A stretch of 64,000 nucleotides of DNA from Bidens hawaiensis (GCA_021521415.1 JAIQDT010003856.1:124001-188000), one strand, 5' to 3'; counted from the stretch's first letter, positions 34,957 through 47,928 are shown. The notes: generated from the letters alone by a model not told the origin. Numbers and translations are program-made.

Positions 34957-36890
34957 TCGAGAGAGTATCTCAATAAATAGTTTCAAGAAACAAAAATGAA
35001 ATGTATAAATTATTTTATGCAAATGTGAATACCAAGAGCTTGAGTGTTAATCCAATTGACTTTATCTCAACATAATAGTGATTGTAGATGGGTAACGTTA
35101 ATCATGATGAATGTATTCATCAAAATGATTTGGATTAAGACTTATGTTCAAAGTCTATATAGTCAATGATAAAGCCTTGGAGATTAAAGGGAAATAAGTT
35201 ATGTTCCTTGATTGAATGATGAAGTTATGTATGCTCTATATACAATAACTCGTGAGACTTTCCTAAATATTAAGGTTTTGGGGGTTGTGAATAAGTCTCA
35301 TAATTTTGTCTAAACAAAGGGCTGGGTGTTTCAAAATGATATTGTAATTGCTGTGAAGGATTGATGCATATTCTGTTCACATGCTAAAGTATTGTAGTCT
35401 AAAGCATGCTAGACTAATACTTGTTAATTATGGTTCTTTATAAATTAAAGACTAATTAACGCAGAATTTGAAACATCAACAACACAAGAATGAATTTGTG
35501 TATAGAAAAATTTAACGAAATTTTCATTTAATCTAAGGAAATGATATATCTTGTAAGGATCTTAAGAAGATTTCGAACTCTTTAGGTATGTTCTAGATGG
35601 TGATTTATTCTAGATCTGTGATGGTTTGTTAACAACCTTATGACAAGTTTAGCTTAAACTTTAGAAAGTGGTGGAAGCTAACACTAAGGCATGTGTTATC
35701 AACCACTGATACAAATACGTGGTCTTGTTCAAATCATACGTGTCGAGTTGTCTTCATAAGTAAAGTTAAACAAACTATATCAAAATGCAAGAAATTTGGG
35801 GGAAGCCATTTAAGAAACTACTCTTTAGAAGTATGTAGAAATGGTAATTGATATGATTTATCAAATTTGTGTGGAAAGGAAGAACCTTTCTCTACCCATT
35901 TGAAAGTTGGATGATGTTATCCAATAACACTTAAATGTGGGGGGGGGGGTATCTTGCATTTGAACGTGGAAGGTTTACCAATAAGGATTATTATCAAAAC
36001 ATTTCAAACATGTGACTTCGTGGAGTACACAATGGTCATAACGATCTAATCTAGTGATTAGACTCGAATGCCAAATGGTTGCTATATGTATGATATGGCA
36101 TACTAGAGGCAATATTAACTTACAAGTTAATAACACGTCATAACAACTCATCTTAATTGCAATTATCTAGTATTGACTTGACAAAGTCATAGATAAAGGT
36201 TTTTGATCCAACAACCCAAGGGTTGATGAAAGATAGAGTTGTGGAAGGAGACTAAAGCCCATGAAAAAAAATAAAATATATGAAGAAAAACCTAACTTAG
36301 TTGACTGGAGATCCCAAGATCTAAGTTCAATAGGACAACCTAATTATATATCTAAGGGTGGTCACTCTGAAGGCATAGCTAATGTATAAGTTGACATATA
36401 AGCTAATATATATTTATATATATATCCTCCTAAATTGTAAAGGGAGTTAAATTAATTCCTAGTCCATTCCGATAACAACAGTGGTATGTTGTGAGGCTAA
36501 GCATAACTTATGGTTAATGATTTATGTAAATCATTATAACGTTAATGCTTTTAATGATTTATAGATAATCACCTATGTGAAAGAGAAGTGAGGTCGTTTC
36601 GAATGAAATTGTGGGGTGAGCAATTTTTAGAGCTTTCACAGAACCAGGCTAGTGTTCCAGGACCATAATGGACACGACAATGAAGGGATGTGCTCGGCTA
36701 GGGAGAGTATTGTGTGAAGTGTATTATCGTCTACACAAATGGGGGTTAGTTCAGGGACATCACGTCTACTAACCACTAGGAGACTAAGTATACTTCACAA
36801 AGGAAGGTTCAAAGCTAACACCTACCTATCCTGCAATACTCAACCGTCGAGGTTCCATTGGAAATATTGTGTGTGTTTTGATCAATCTCC
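34957..36890. other. Unassigned AT-rich sequence left of a copia LTR
   Basis: I find no convincing coding frame here. The region ends in a polypurine tract and LTR start at 36890-36906, so it is probably the decayed 3' interior of a copia element, but no RT or RNase H motif is readable. A run of eleven G residues is at about 35938-35949. Confidence 0.4.
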
Positions 36891-36905
36891 ATTCATGTGG
36901 GGGAT

Positions 36906-37480
36906 TGTTGGAAAATTTAGAAAATGTGAGTGGAAATTAATTACTTTAATAATAATATAAAACTCTTGGTTTGGTGAAACTCTTGAGTAAAATGGCTTGA
37001 TGACACTTAATGAGTTTTTATTGTTACATTAAGTCACTAATTAAGTGAGACACTTGTTTTTTAACTCTTGAATATATTAGTTGACTTTGTGCCACATTTG
37101 ATAGAACTAGAAAGAAAAGTGTTCACTCAAAAATCCATATGGTTAGAGAGGAGCACTCTCTACTTGATTCCTTCACCACCTTATTCTAACCTATTCCTTT
37201 TTCAAGAACATCGATATACCCGATGAAACCTCGGGCGCATAGCTTTTCTCGGTAGTACATACTCTTTCGGCTGTTGTACCCTGGGAGACAGGCGGACTCT
37301 TTAGTAGAGACCCGAAATCTGTTTTAAGGGATTCGTGTTTAACACGAATCCTCGGTCACAACCGTCAACATTTTGTTTGTTTTTTGTTGTAGTCAAGGCG
37401 CTTAGTCGAAGACCAAATGTGATGAAGACACAAGACAAGGATACTACATTAAGACTTGTTAAACTACCCGCTAAAGACTT
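36906..37480 (+). repeat. Copia LTR remnant (end uncertain)
   Basis: A polypurine-like ATGTGGGGGAT directly precedes TGTTGGAAAATTTAG at 36906, the usual junction of a copia interior with its 3' LTR. The right end is a guess, as no clear CA end with primer site follows; a weak TTGGATCATATCAG lies near 37480. Inside, GGATTCGTGTT and AACACGAATCC form a perfect 11-bp-arm palindrome (37329-37351). Confidence 0.5.
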
Positions 37481-38059
37481 TGGATCATATCAGTTTTTAA
37501 TTTAAAAGTTTGTATTTATTTAGTTTTGTAAACGTATCGTACTAGAATATTTCCCATTACTAACGAGAGTATCGTTAGCGTTTATTTTATTTTATTTTTA
37601 AAATAAAATGTGACCCATGTCCTACATTAAATTTGGTCTTTAGAACCAAAGTTGGTTATCAAATCTGATTTTGGTGTTTAAAATCAAAGTTATTGGTCAT
37701 AATCAACTTTGTTTTCTGTACGAAAGTTGTTGTGGATGCAGTGGTTATGCATGTTAGTTATTATTGTTAATTGTCATGACGTTTTATGAGGGGTTGCGAT
37801 GGTTCATTGCACATGTAAACACTTCATATAAGGGAATCATCTGGTTTGATTGCATAATCGAGTTTCACACATTCGAATATCACAGAAAAGAACCTATAGT
37901 TCTTAGTACTTTCTGTCTTATCCCATTATTATTTTGTAACAGGCAAAATGCTTTAATATGAAAACTAAATACACATGATTCAAAAAAGATATCCGATCAT
38001 AGAAGAAAAAATCCAAAAACACTACAAAGATTAAAATACATTGCTCATGATTGGTGGAG
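37481..38059. other. Unassigned sequence before the copia gag remnant
   Basis: It is probably the leader of the decayed copia element that follows. A 7-bp-arm inverted repeat (CTAACGA / TCGTTAG) is at 37560-37578. I see no gene. Confidence 0.35.
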
Positions 38060-39969
38060 AATCGACACGAAGAGCAAGCTTGGGAAATTGAAGAAATTCG
38101 AGGGCAAGACTTTAGGAGATGGCAGAAAAAGATGCACATTCTGTTAACTACTTTGTTTTTATGTTTTTTTTATTTTATTTTAAAGAAATCATAATATCTT
38201 TCATTCAAATAAAATGATCCAATTACAATAAAAGCAGGGTATGTATTTAGTACACCGATGCAAGAAACTATAGAAGGAAAAAAAGTTAGAAACAACCATG
38301 GGTAGAAGCAACCGGGAAAATGACGATTACATCTGCAGGGGCTACATTTTAAACGGTGTGTGTGACTCGTTACTTGATTTTTATCACAATCTTAAATCTT
38401 TAAAAGAACTATGGGATTCTTTAATTCATAATACATGGCTAAGGATGCTTCATGCAAGAAGTTCCTCGTTAGTAATTTTAACAATTACAAAATGATTGAT
38501 TCAAGCCTTGTGATAGAACTGTATAATGAACTGTTGCATATCCTGTGCCAATTTTCTCAACACAATATGAAAATGGACCAATCGATTTTCATATCGAGCT
38601 TGATTGACAAATTGCTAGCGTTTGGAAAGATTAATAACATGTTGAAACATAAAAGGGAAGAATATTCCATGGTTTAATTAGACAGCCACCTTCGGATTGA
38701 AGAGCATCTAAAGGCTCAAGAAGGTGATAAGCCTAAGGAAAAGAACATAGTTGGACCATCCTCTTGAGGACGATAATAGTACGTTCCAATAAGGGGACCG
38801 GAACAATTCTGGAAGAAGAAAAAGAAAGTTTAAACAAGCTAAACCCAACTCCCAACAAGAAGGCTAAAATGGATTGTTGGAAGTGTGGCAAACAATGCAA
38901 TTCAAGAAGGATTGTGGGGTTGGTAAAGGTGAAACCTAGGCTGGTCCAAATGGATCAAAGGACCCAAAGCACACAAAAAGGTTAGAATATAGTGCAAAGT
39001 GATAATATAGCTCAAGATCACATGCCATCAATATTTGAGAAATATCATTTGCATGATGATAATGTGTGGTGGGTTGATTCAGGTGCCACGGCTCAAGTGT
39101 GAACGGATCAAAGATGGATCCATCTTAAGGATAGGAAATATTGTTGCCGAACCAATCTATGGAATTTGAATTGTGAAGCTTAAATTTACTTTTTGAAAAT
39201 GTTTAAACTTAGACATGCCCTACTGGTACCAGGAAATCAGGAATTGCCTGGGACTGTATTATACAACTATGAATGCAAACACTTGCTTAAATCAGATAAG
39301 TTTATCATATCCAAGCATGGTTCATTTGTAGGATTTAGTTATTTATCTGATGGTATGTTTAGAATCAACAAAGATGCACCATATTATGATAAATTCTACT
39401 TGTATGGTTAGTTATAACAATAGTACATATAGTTCAACACCATAGCGTATACATTTTGAAAGGTTATTAGCTATGCCTAAAGACAATTTGATACATGCTT
39501 TTGACATTAACAATGAAATGTGTAAAACGTGTGTGCTAAATAAGACAACTAGACAATCTTTTAAGGACATTAAAAGTGAATCTACGTTAGAATTTACACA
39601 TAGTGATCTATGTGATTTTCATGCAACACCATCTATTGAAAAGAAGAAATTCGTTGTTAAACTCATAGATGGCACATCTAGTTTTTACTATGTGTACTTA
39701 CTGAATGCGAAAGATGAAGCCTTAGATAAGTTTAAAATATACAAAATTGGGTAACGCCAAAGTAACCGAGCCATGAAGTAGTAGTGCAAGAGTAGCTAAA
39801 AACTATGGTTCTAATTTCAGCTACGCTTAGTTAAATGATCTAGAAGTGAGATTCTAACTTACTATAGATATATTGCTTCAATAATATTGAGGAAGATCCT
39901 AGAAACCTATATTGAAACTATAGAATCTCAAAACGTTGCTTTGTATAAACAGATGCTCGAAAATATTTA
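38060..39969 (+). pseudogene. Decayed copia gag-pol remnant with large internal deletion
   Basis: Fragments read in order: FRRWQKKMHILLTT near 38110; then DDYICRGYILNGV, FLVSNFNNYKM and HNMKMDQS (38322-38600), typical of copia gag; a damaged zinc knuckle CWKCGKQCN near 38877; the protease site WWVDSGAT near 39069; and the pre-integrase MCKTCVLNKTTRQSF (39520) leading into FTHSDLCDF, the integrase start. After about 39750 the integrase stops, and at about 39894 EDPRNLY and TIESQNVALYKQ, the start of RT, appear, so most of the integrase is gone. Stops and shifts are frequent. The copia element at 39975 inserted into this RT remnant (target duplication AAGAA). It belongs to a different copia family from the neighbours. 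Confidence 0.75.
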
Positions 39970-39974
39970 AAGAA

Positions 39975-40218
39975 TGTTATGATAATAGCCCTAACTATAA
40001 AAAGATTATTAGAGTAATATGTGAACTTGAAGTTAACAAAGAAACAAAAGAATAAGAGAATAGACAATTCAGTAACTTTTGTTGATGTGCGTATTCTTAT
40101 GTTACACGAGGTAAATATATATACTATTGGAAATACTATTTAGGAGATATAAACATACAATTGGTGTTGAAAATTTTCATCCATCACATGGATATGTTTT
40201 TCCTACACGTTTATTACA
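39975..40218 (-). repeat. 3' LTR of copia element A
   Basis: On the minus strand it starts TGTAATAAACGTG after a polypurine tract CCAAGAGGGAG (40219-40229). The second base pair group differs from the other LTR (TGTTATAAACG), one of five differences. Confidence 0.9.
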
Positions 40219-40363
40219 CTCCCTCTTGGATGACACATTTTCAAACTTCGGGATCTTTGAATTACTGCCTCATTAAAAACCTTGCTAAATAAAACCCAGT
40301 GGGAAAAACTTTAGCTAAGGGAAAAAGAGTGCAATATATAGCTCCCCCTCAAGTTGTATGTCA

Positions 40364-43300
40364 TTACATTTTTCGTACGTGTCTCATGCCAATATCATGA
40401 ACGTGTTTTTGGAATGTTGCTGTGGGAAGTGCTTTTGTGAAAAGATCAGCTGAGTTGTTGTTGGATTGGACATATCTCATCTCAACCTGATTGTCTTTAA
40501 TAAGGTCCCCAAGTATACTCAAAGTATCTTGGTGGTATATGTTTGTTCTGTTACTTTTGAATCGTTAGGATAAAATAAACCTAAATCAACAGTTCCTTAT
40601 AGATACCGAAAAATATGTTTAATGCCATTCCATTGTCTTTTAGTAGGGGATTAACTGAATCTTGCCAATAAATTAACTGCAAAAGAAATGTCAGGTCTTG
40701 TACAGTTAGTAAGATACATAAGTGCTCCAATTGCACTGAGGTATGGTATTTCGTGACCAAGAATCTCTTCATTATCTTCTTAAGGACGAAATGGATCACT
40801 GTCAACATTGAGTGATCTAACAACCATCGGTGTGCTTAAAGGATTTGCTTTGTCCATATTGAAACATTTTAAGAGTTTCTCAGTATAAGTTGGCTGATGC
40901 ACAAGTATCCCATTATGCATATGCTCAATTTGTAAACAAAGACAATATTTGTTTTTTCCAAGGTCTTTCATTTCAAATTCTTTCTTTGAAAGAGCAATTG
41001 CTTCTTTAATTTCTTTTTTGTCTCAATTAAATTTAGATCACAACATACACAGCTATGATAACATATCCTGATGTTGTCTTCTTAATAAAGACGCATGGAT
41101 AAATAAGATTATTTGTGTATCCTTTGCTTATCAAATAATCACTCAAACGGTTGTACTGTATCCTTCCAGATTGTTTCAGCACATACAAGGATCTTTGTAA
41201 GTTGATGGAATACATTTCCTTAGGCTTTGAGCTTAATGCTTCGGGGAGTTTAAATCCTTCAGGAATTTTCATATAGATGTCACTGTCTAGTGATCCATAC
41301 AAGTAAGCTGCGACAACATCCATAAGACGCATCTCTAAATTTTTAGAGACTACCAAGCTGATTAAATATCTAAACGTAATAGCATCCATAATAGGAGAAT
41401 ATGTTTCTTCGTAGTCAATTCCTGGCTTCTAAAAAAAACCTTGAGCTACAAGTCTTACTTTATATCTTGTTACTTCATTTTTCTCATTTCGTTTTCTCAC
41501 AAAAACTCATTTATATCCTATAGACTTTATTGACTTTGGTGTAATAACAATAGGTCCAAAAACCTTTCGATTGTTTAGTGAATTTAATTCAGCTCGCATG
41601 GCATCTTTTCATTTGTTCCAATCTTGTTGATTTTTACAATCAAATATAGATTTTGGTTCAGAGTCATCATTTTCTTCCATGATATCACTTGCCTCAGAAT
41701 ATGAAAATATATATTCAATGTTTTCCAATTTATCTCGATCCCACATTATATGTGATTGACCATAGTTGATTGACAATTCCTTATTAGAATAATTTATTTC
41801 TTCCTGGGGGAATGATATATCATTTACTCTATCCTGATGGAAGGTTTTGTCAGTCATTCCTTCCTTAGGGTCAGTATCCTTTTCAAAGCCCTTTCTTTTT
41901 TCGAGGATTTTTATCCTTTGAACCGATTGGTCTTCCACATTTTAAACGTTTTTGGGATTCATGAGGTGCATTATTATGCTTTTTCTTGCTTAGAATCTCA
42001 ACTCGAGCTGGAGCATTTTAAGCTGGTATATGAGATCTAGTGACCCTGTTTATATTAGTAAATGCATCAGGTAATTGATTGGCAATTTCTTGTAGATGTA
42101 TTGTTTTGAACCTCTGTCTCACTTTGTTTTGATATTGGGTCTAGGTGTAATAATTATGGCACACACCATGATATATCTCTTTCTTGCTTTTTCATTTCTC
42201 CCCTAACGTCGGGAATATTGTTTCGTTAAAATGGCAATAAGCAAAACGTGTTGTAAATACATCACTTGTTAAAGGTTCAATGTATCTTATATGGTAGACG
42301 TTTCGTATCCAACATATATTCCCAACCTTCTTTAAGGACCCATTTTTGTGCGTTGTGGTAGTGCAATAGGAACATACACATCACACCCAAAAATTCTAAG
42401 GTAAGAGATGTTTGGCTCATTTCCGGAAACAAGTTGTGTGGGAGAGTATTTATGATTTGCACTTGGTCTCACATGAATTATTGATCCAGCATGCATAATT
42501 GCATTACACCAAATAGAAATGGGGAGTTTTGTCCTCATTATTAATGGTTTAGCTATTAGCTATAGGCGTTTGAACAACGACTCAGCTAAATCATTTTGTG
42601 TGTGTACATGAGAACCATGGTGTTCAACAACAATCCCCACAGACATGAAATAATCATCAAAAGCATGCGATGTAAATCCTCCCGCATTATCAAGCCTTAC
42701 TTAATTAATGGTATAATCGGGAAAATGTTCACGTAATTTGATAGTTTGAGCAAGAAATTTTTCAAAAGAGACATTACGAGTCGATAATAAAGAGATATTA
42801 GACCATCTGCTGGATACATCTATTAAGACCATGAAGTATCTAAATGGTCCACATGGTGGATGAATTGGTCCACATATGTCACCTTGAATTCTTCCAAGAA
42901 ACATTGGTGTTTCTTTATCAACTTTTAATGGCGAAGGCCTTGTAATTGATTTGCCAAGAGAACAAGATGTACATTGAGATATTTTATCTATTTTCTGAAT
43001 CTTTTGATCTTTCAGTGGATGCCCATGTGTATTTTCAATGATCCCTTTCATCATTGTGGATCCTGGATGGCCTAATCTGTCATGCCATAAGTTTATGATA
43101 ACAGAATCACAACAGTTTTCTTTGACTGTCATATGTGCTTAAGGCATATTTATATATGTATAATGTAAACCAGAATGAAGCATTGCCATTTTTTCCAATA
43201 TCTGATATTTGCTTATGATATGCAAATATTTTTCATTACTAACAGTCCTTGACTGAGTATCATATCCATTATGATATATGTCTTTGAAGCTTAACAAATT

Positions 43301-43546
43301 TCTTGTTGATTTTAGGGAACATAAAGCATTTTCTATTTTGAGCTTTGTACAATTTGGTAATGCTAAATTAGCTTTTCCCACTCCTTCTATCAAGTTTGTA
43401 GGACCTGATATTGTATTGATGATCCCTTTTGTTGGTTTCAGTTTATAAAAATATTTTTTAGATCTAAGTGTAGTATGTGTGGCTCCACTATCCTCTATAC
43501 ATATATCTTCTTCATTTGTTTGATCTTGTGCTCCAGTGATTTTCAT
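40364..43546 (-). pseudogene. pol of copia element A
   Basis: Protease: MKITGAQDQTNEED then IEDSGATHTTL (43546-43400). Pre-integrase and integrase: WHDRLGHPG, CTSCSLGKS, GDICGPIHPPCGPF and FMVLIDVSSRW (43132-42701), then RLDNAGGF and the QN.LAES glutamate region to about 42560. RT occupies about 41660-40590 with MDVVAAYLYGSLDSDI, YVLKQSGR and MKDLGKNKYCL. RNase H is cut: at 40554-40560 the sequence jumps over 313 bp present in element B. The C-terminal ADLFTKALPTATF remains, with stop at 40364. Additional shifts occur near 42700, 41400, 41040 and 40780. The protein cannot be made whole. Confidence 0.88.
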
Positions 43547-43686
43547 TTTAAATCTTGAAAATATTAAGAAAAATAATAAGTGTATACGAAGACATTATAA
43601 TATTTTAATAAGAACTTTATTTAATTGAAAAACAAACAGTACATGAAGGGAACTACATAATTTAAGATAATGAGAAACACACTTAA

Positions 43687-44722
43687 TTATTGCATATAAT
43701 TATTGTCGTTAAGCAACTTTTTTAAGTCTGCAATGCTCAGCTCAACATTGATATCATCAAAGTTATCAACATGGTTCACTTCTTTCTCTTTTCCTTTGAG
43801 AGAGGCTTGGTATAGTTCACACAGATGTGGAGCTGTGCGACAAGCCTTTGGCCAGTGGTTTGTACTTTCACATCTAAAACATGAAGTGCCATTGTTTTCG
43901 GACCTACCAGCTTCATTCCATTTATTGTGTTGTTTGGAATTGTTATTTTGTGGGACATGGTAATTTTTGGTTCTCTGGCTACGACCACGGCCACGGCCAC
44001 GACCGTAAGAATTAGTGTTCCATTTAAATGAATGGTTACAACCATTAAAATGCTTTTTGTCAAAATAACCACGGACTCGTCCACGACCTTGTTCACATTT
44101 ATGACCAGAATTTTTATGAGCAACATTTGCTTCTGGTATTGCTAATGAACCTGTGGGACGAGATTGATGACTTTTCATCAATAATTAATTATTTTTCTCT
44201 GCTACAAGGAGTTATGCATTTAGATCATAGTATCTTCTAAAATTCTGCAATCGATAATGTGTTTGGAAGTTTATATTTGATGCATGAAATGTGGAGTAAG
44301 TTTTCTCTAACTTTTCTTCCTCTGATTTAGGATGCCCACAAAATTCTAGCTTTGAGCAAAGTTGGTGTAAAGCATAGGTGTAATCATTTACCCTCTTAAA
44401 GTCTTGGAACCTAAGACTGTTCCATTCTTCTCTAGAAGTAGAAAGTAAAACTTACCTTAGATGACCAAATCTGTTTTTCAAATCTTCCCATATCATATAT
44501 GGATTATCACAATTAAAATACTCATGTTGTAGTAATTCATCAATATGTTTATGGATGAAAACATCAGCTTTTGCATTATCCTGTTCAGAGCACTCATTGT
44601 CTTCTTGAATTTTTTCTAACACATCCATTGATTTCAAATGTCTTTTGACATTTGATGTCCAAGACATAGTTTTCTCCATAAATGTTGAGTGCAGAGAATT
44701 CAAGTTTTGAGATATTTGACAT
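43687..44722 (-). pseudogene. gag of copia element A
   Basis: The start MSNISKLEF (44722) matches MVNIKKLEF of element B. The readable parts are the N-terminal domain with SWTSNVKRHLKSMDV and DVFIHKHIDELL (about 44670-44480), and the C-terminal Gly/Arg-rich part ending in the zinc knuckle CFRCESTNHWPKAC (about 43880) and HVDNFDDINVELSIADL. Frame breaks at about 44695, 44455 and 44180 separate them. Gag would form the particle and bind RNA. Confidence 0.85.
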
Positions 44723-45437
44723 TTTGTTGCTAAACATAATAAAGCAAATAATAAGATAAATATTAGAATCCATGTTTATCAATCAACAATGCGATACAAT
44801 ACATTGGTAGAGCTATAAACATATAATAGAAAAAGAAAATGCCGAAATCTTCAGGTGAGAGATTAAAAAGTAGAATGAGAAGTAGTATAAGCACTATAGT
44901 GACCAACACCAAAACCGGGTGAATCATTTTGAAAGATTTATCTTTGATAAACTTAAGAAGAAGAATGTTTGTTGTAAATGAAATGGAGTTGATAATAGGT
45001 TATTTATAGTGAAAATTTATAACCGTTTTATAACGCTAATATTACCGTTCGTATGTGTGTGTATATATATATAATATTATTTATTTTAAAGTAAGATAAT
45101 AATAAGATATTAAATAAAGTTTATTTCATAAAATATATAATTAGTATGCACAATAATAAGAATAGAACTTTTAGTATAAATAAATCTAACTTCTAAATGA
45201 AATAAAAGTTAGTTGCGATGAAAGTAAAAATTAGATGCATAATGAAAAGTTAGAATAGTTATCAAATTTTAATACAATGTTTATATACATTATTGTTATT
45301 ACTTAGTATATGTATATGCATATATATATATATTTTTCTAATATACATAATTAAAGAAGTGCTTATGATGCTTATGTGGATATTTTTGTGCCTATTACCT
45401 TTCTTGATCAGGATATAAGCGGCTCGTTCTAATAACG
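44723..45437 (-). other. Leader and primer-site region of copia element A
   Basis: Next to the 5' LTR the minus strand reads CGTTATTAGAACGAGCC, the counterpart of CGTTGTCAGCACGAGCC in element B, so this is the likely primer site, slightly altered. The rest is AT-rich leader with TG/TA microsatellite at about 45052-45075 and no ORF. Confidence 0.65.
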
Positions 45438-45681
45438 TGTTATGATATTAGCCCTAACTATAACAAGATTATTAGATTAATATGTGAACTTGAAGTTAAC
45501 AAAGAAACAAAAGAATAAGAGAATAGACAATTCAGTAACTTTTGTTGATGTGCGTATTCTTATGTTACACGAGGTAAATATATATACTATTGGAATTACT
45601 ATTTAGGAGATATAAACATACAATTGGTGTTGAAAATTTTCATCCATCACATGGATATGTTTTTCCTACACGTTTATAACA
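45438..45681 (-). repeat. 5' LTR of copia element A
   Basis: It is 244 bp. On the minus strand it starts TGTTATAAACGTG and ends AATATCATAACA. Only its last roughly 26 bases (TTATAGTTAGGGCTA and onward) resemble the end of element B's LTR. Confidence 0.92.
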
Positions 45682-45763
45682 AAGAACATGTTTTTTTAAT
45701 AAGAATCGTTTTTATCCAATAAGGTTAGAAGTGAAAAATGAAGTATTTTAAAAAACACCTATT

Positions 45764-46003
45764 TGTTGTGAAACACCGACGATTTTGTATGTCACCTTTT
45801 ATTTTGTCAAACCAATTATGCAACCTTGTCCCCCAATTGTATCTATAAACAGTTGTTTTGGTATTATAAGTACCATACATTGTAACGAGTTATGATCATC
45901 CAGATTTTACATATCTACTATCTAATCTCTCTCTTTAATTAGTTCTATAAAGCTAAATAATAACAACATTGTATTCGTTATAGTTAGAGCTAGAATTATA
46001 ACA
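45764..46003 (+). repeat. 5' LTR of copia element B
   Basis: It starts TGTTGTGAAACACCG and ends AGAATTATAACA. A TATA-like CTATAAAC is at about 45842-45849. The primer site CGTTGTCAGCACGAGCC follows directly at 46004-46020. Confidence 0.92.
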
Positions 46004-46020
46004 CGTTGTCAGCACGAGCC

Positions 46021-46116
46021 GCTTATATCCTAATCAAGAAAGGTAATAGGCACAAAGGTATCCACATAAGCATCATAAACACTTCTTTAATTATGTGCAT
46101 TATATATATATATACA

Positions 46117-46148
<32 letters not shown>

Positions 46149-46721
46149 CTTAGTAATAGCAATACTGTGTATAAACATTGTTGTTAAAATTTGATAACTA
46201 TTCTAACTTTTATTTATATATACACACTAATATTTCATTTAGAAGTTAGATTTATTTACACTAACAATTCTATTCTTATTATTGTGCATACTAATTATAT
46301 ATTCTATGAAATAAACTTTATTTAATATCATATTTATTATCTTACTTTAAAATAAGTAATATTATACACACACACACATACAAACGGTAATATTACCGTT
46401 ATAAAACGGTAATATAACCGTTGTAAAATGGTTATAAATTTTCAACTATAAATAACCAATTATCAATCTCAAATCTTTCACAAATACAAAAATTTTCTTC
46501 TCGGGAATACTCAAGATAATATTTGGAAAGATGATTCATCTAGTTATAATGTTAATTACCATAATGCTGATAATCTTATTGTTCTTAATTTGTAATCTCC
46601 CACCTAGAGAGTTTAATCTTTTCTTTTTTCTTTATCTATTTATCGCTCTACCTTTATATTTTCTTTCATTTTTAATAAGTATGTAATCCTAATATTTATC
46701 TTATTTGTGTTTAGTAATATA
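46021..46721 (+). other. Leader of copia element B with microsatellite
   Basis: Untranslated sequence homologous to the leader of element A (GGTAATAGGCACAAA, then CCACATAAGCATCATAA). It contains a (TA)n then (CATA)n microsatellite at 46101-46147, which A lacks in this form. Small ORFs over the microsatellite are not genes. Confidence 0.7.
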
Positions 46722-47788
46722 ATGGTAAACATCAAAAAACTTGAATTTCCGGCTCTTAATATCACCGGAGATAATTATATGTCATGGACGACACATGTTA
46801 AACGACATCTCAAATCAATGGGTGTTTTGAATACGATAACAGAGGGAAATAATTGCGAGGATCAAGACAAGGCTAAAGCCGATGTCTTCCTACACAAACA
46901 CATTGACGAGATGTTACAAATTGAGTATTCAAATTATGAGGATCCATTCATTTTGTGGGAAAATTTAAAAAGCAGATTTAATCATCAAAGGGAAGTTCTA
47001 CTTACCACTACTAGAGATGAATGGGACAATCTCAGGTTCCAAGATTTCAAAAAAGTAACTGAGTACACCTCTGTTTTGTTCAGAATATGCTTAACGCTCC
47101 GATTTTGTGGGCAAACTGTTACTGAGGGAGATATGTTGGAGAAAACTTTCTCCACATTTCATGCATCAAATATAAACTTCCAAACACATTATCGATTGCA
47201 GAATATTAGAAGATACTCTGATCTAAATGCATGACTCCTTGTAGCAGAAAAAATAATTAATTATTGATGAAAAATCATCAATCTCGTCCCACAGGTTCAT
47301 TAGCAATACCAGAAGCAAATGTTGCTCACAAAAATTCTCATAAAAATTCTGGTCATAAATGAGAACAAGGTCGTGGACGAGGCCGTGGTCATTTTGACAA
47401 AAAGCATTTTAATGGTTGTAACCATTCATTTAAATGGAACACTAATTCTTACGGTCGTGGCCATGGCCGTGGTCGTAGCCAGAGAACCAAAAATTACCAT
47501 GTCCCACAAAATAACAATTCCAAACAACACAATAAATGGAATGAAGCTGGTAGGTCCGAAAACAATGGCACTTCATGTTTTAGATGTGAAATTACAAACC
47601 ACTGGTCAAAGGCTTGTCGCACAGCTCCACATCTGTGTGAACTATACCAAGCCTCTCTCAAAGGAAAAGAGAAAGAAGTGAACCATGTTGATAACTTTGA
47701 TGATATCAATGTTGAGCTGAGCATTGCAGACTTTGATGTGAAACTCTGAAAAAAAAAGTTGCTTGACGACAATAATTATATGCAATAA
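46722..47788 (+). pseudogene. gag of copia element B
   Basis: It starts MVNIKKLEFPALNITGDN, then WTTHVKRHLKSMG and DVFLHKHIDEML, and is open for 171 residues to a stop at 47234. The C-terminal part continues with the Gly/Arg-rich stretch and zinc knuckle CFRCEITNHWSKAC (about 47577-47618). It ends LLDDNNYMQ at 47788 after a local insertion and stop near 47745. Compared with A it preserves the whole N-terminal domain, including the region through GDMLEKTFSTFHASN. Confidence 0.87.
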
Positions 47789-47928
47789 TTAAGTGTGTTT
47801 CTCATTATCTTAAATTATGTAGTTCCCTTCATGTACTGTTTGTTTTTCAATTAAATAAAGTTCTTATTAAAATATCATAATGTCTTCGTATACACTTATT
47901 ATTTTTCTTAATATTTTCAAGATTTAAA

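Larger units (their letters stand above)
39975..45681 (-). mobile_element. Ty1/copia element A, minus strand, defective
   Basis: It is 5707 bp with 244-bp LTRs (39975-40218 and 45438-45681) differing at five sites, about 2 percent, and a perfect target duplication AAGAA (39970-39974, 45682-45686). Gag and pol read on the minus strand. Its interior, from primer site to polypurine tract, is homologous to element B (45764-51802), but most of its LTR is not. RNase H lost 313 bp, and there are several frameshifts. Confidence 0.93.

Noticed and set aside
35938..35949. Run of eleven G residues, possible G-quadruplex
   Set aside because: A single homopolymer run without the further G-tracts needed; more likely simple slippage.
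36739..36960. 73-residue ORF spanning a polypurine tract and LTR start
   Set aside because: It crosses the interior/LTR junction and has no domain; not a gene.
46006..46194. 62-residue ORF with repeated YIHT
   Set aside because: It is a translation of the (CATA)n microsatellite in the copia leader.
47319..47681. 120-residue ORF in copia B with a counterpart in copia A (44126-43776)
   Set aside because: It is out of frame with the zinc-knuckle gag and is a shadow frame; the two copies look alike only because the elements are related.
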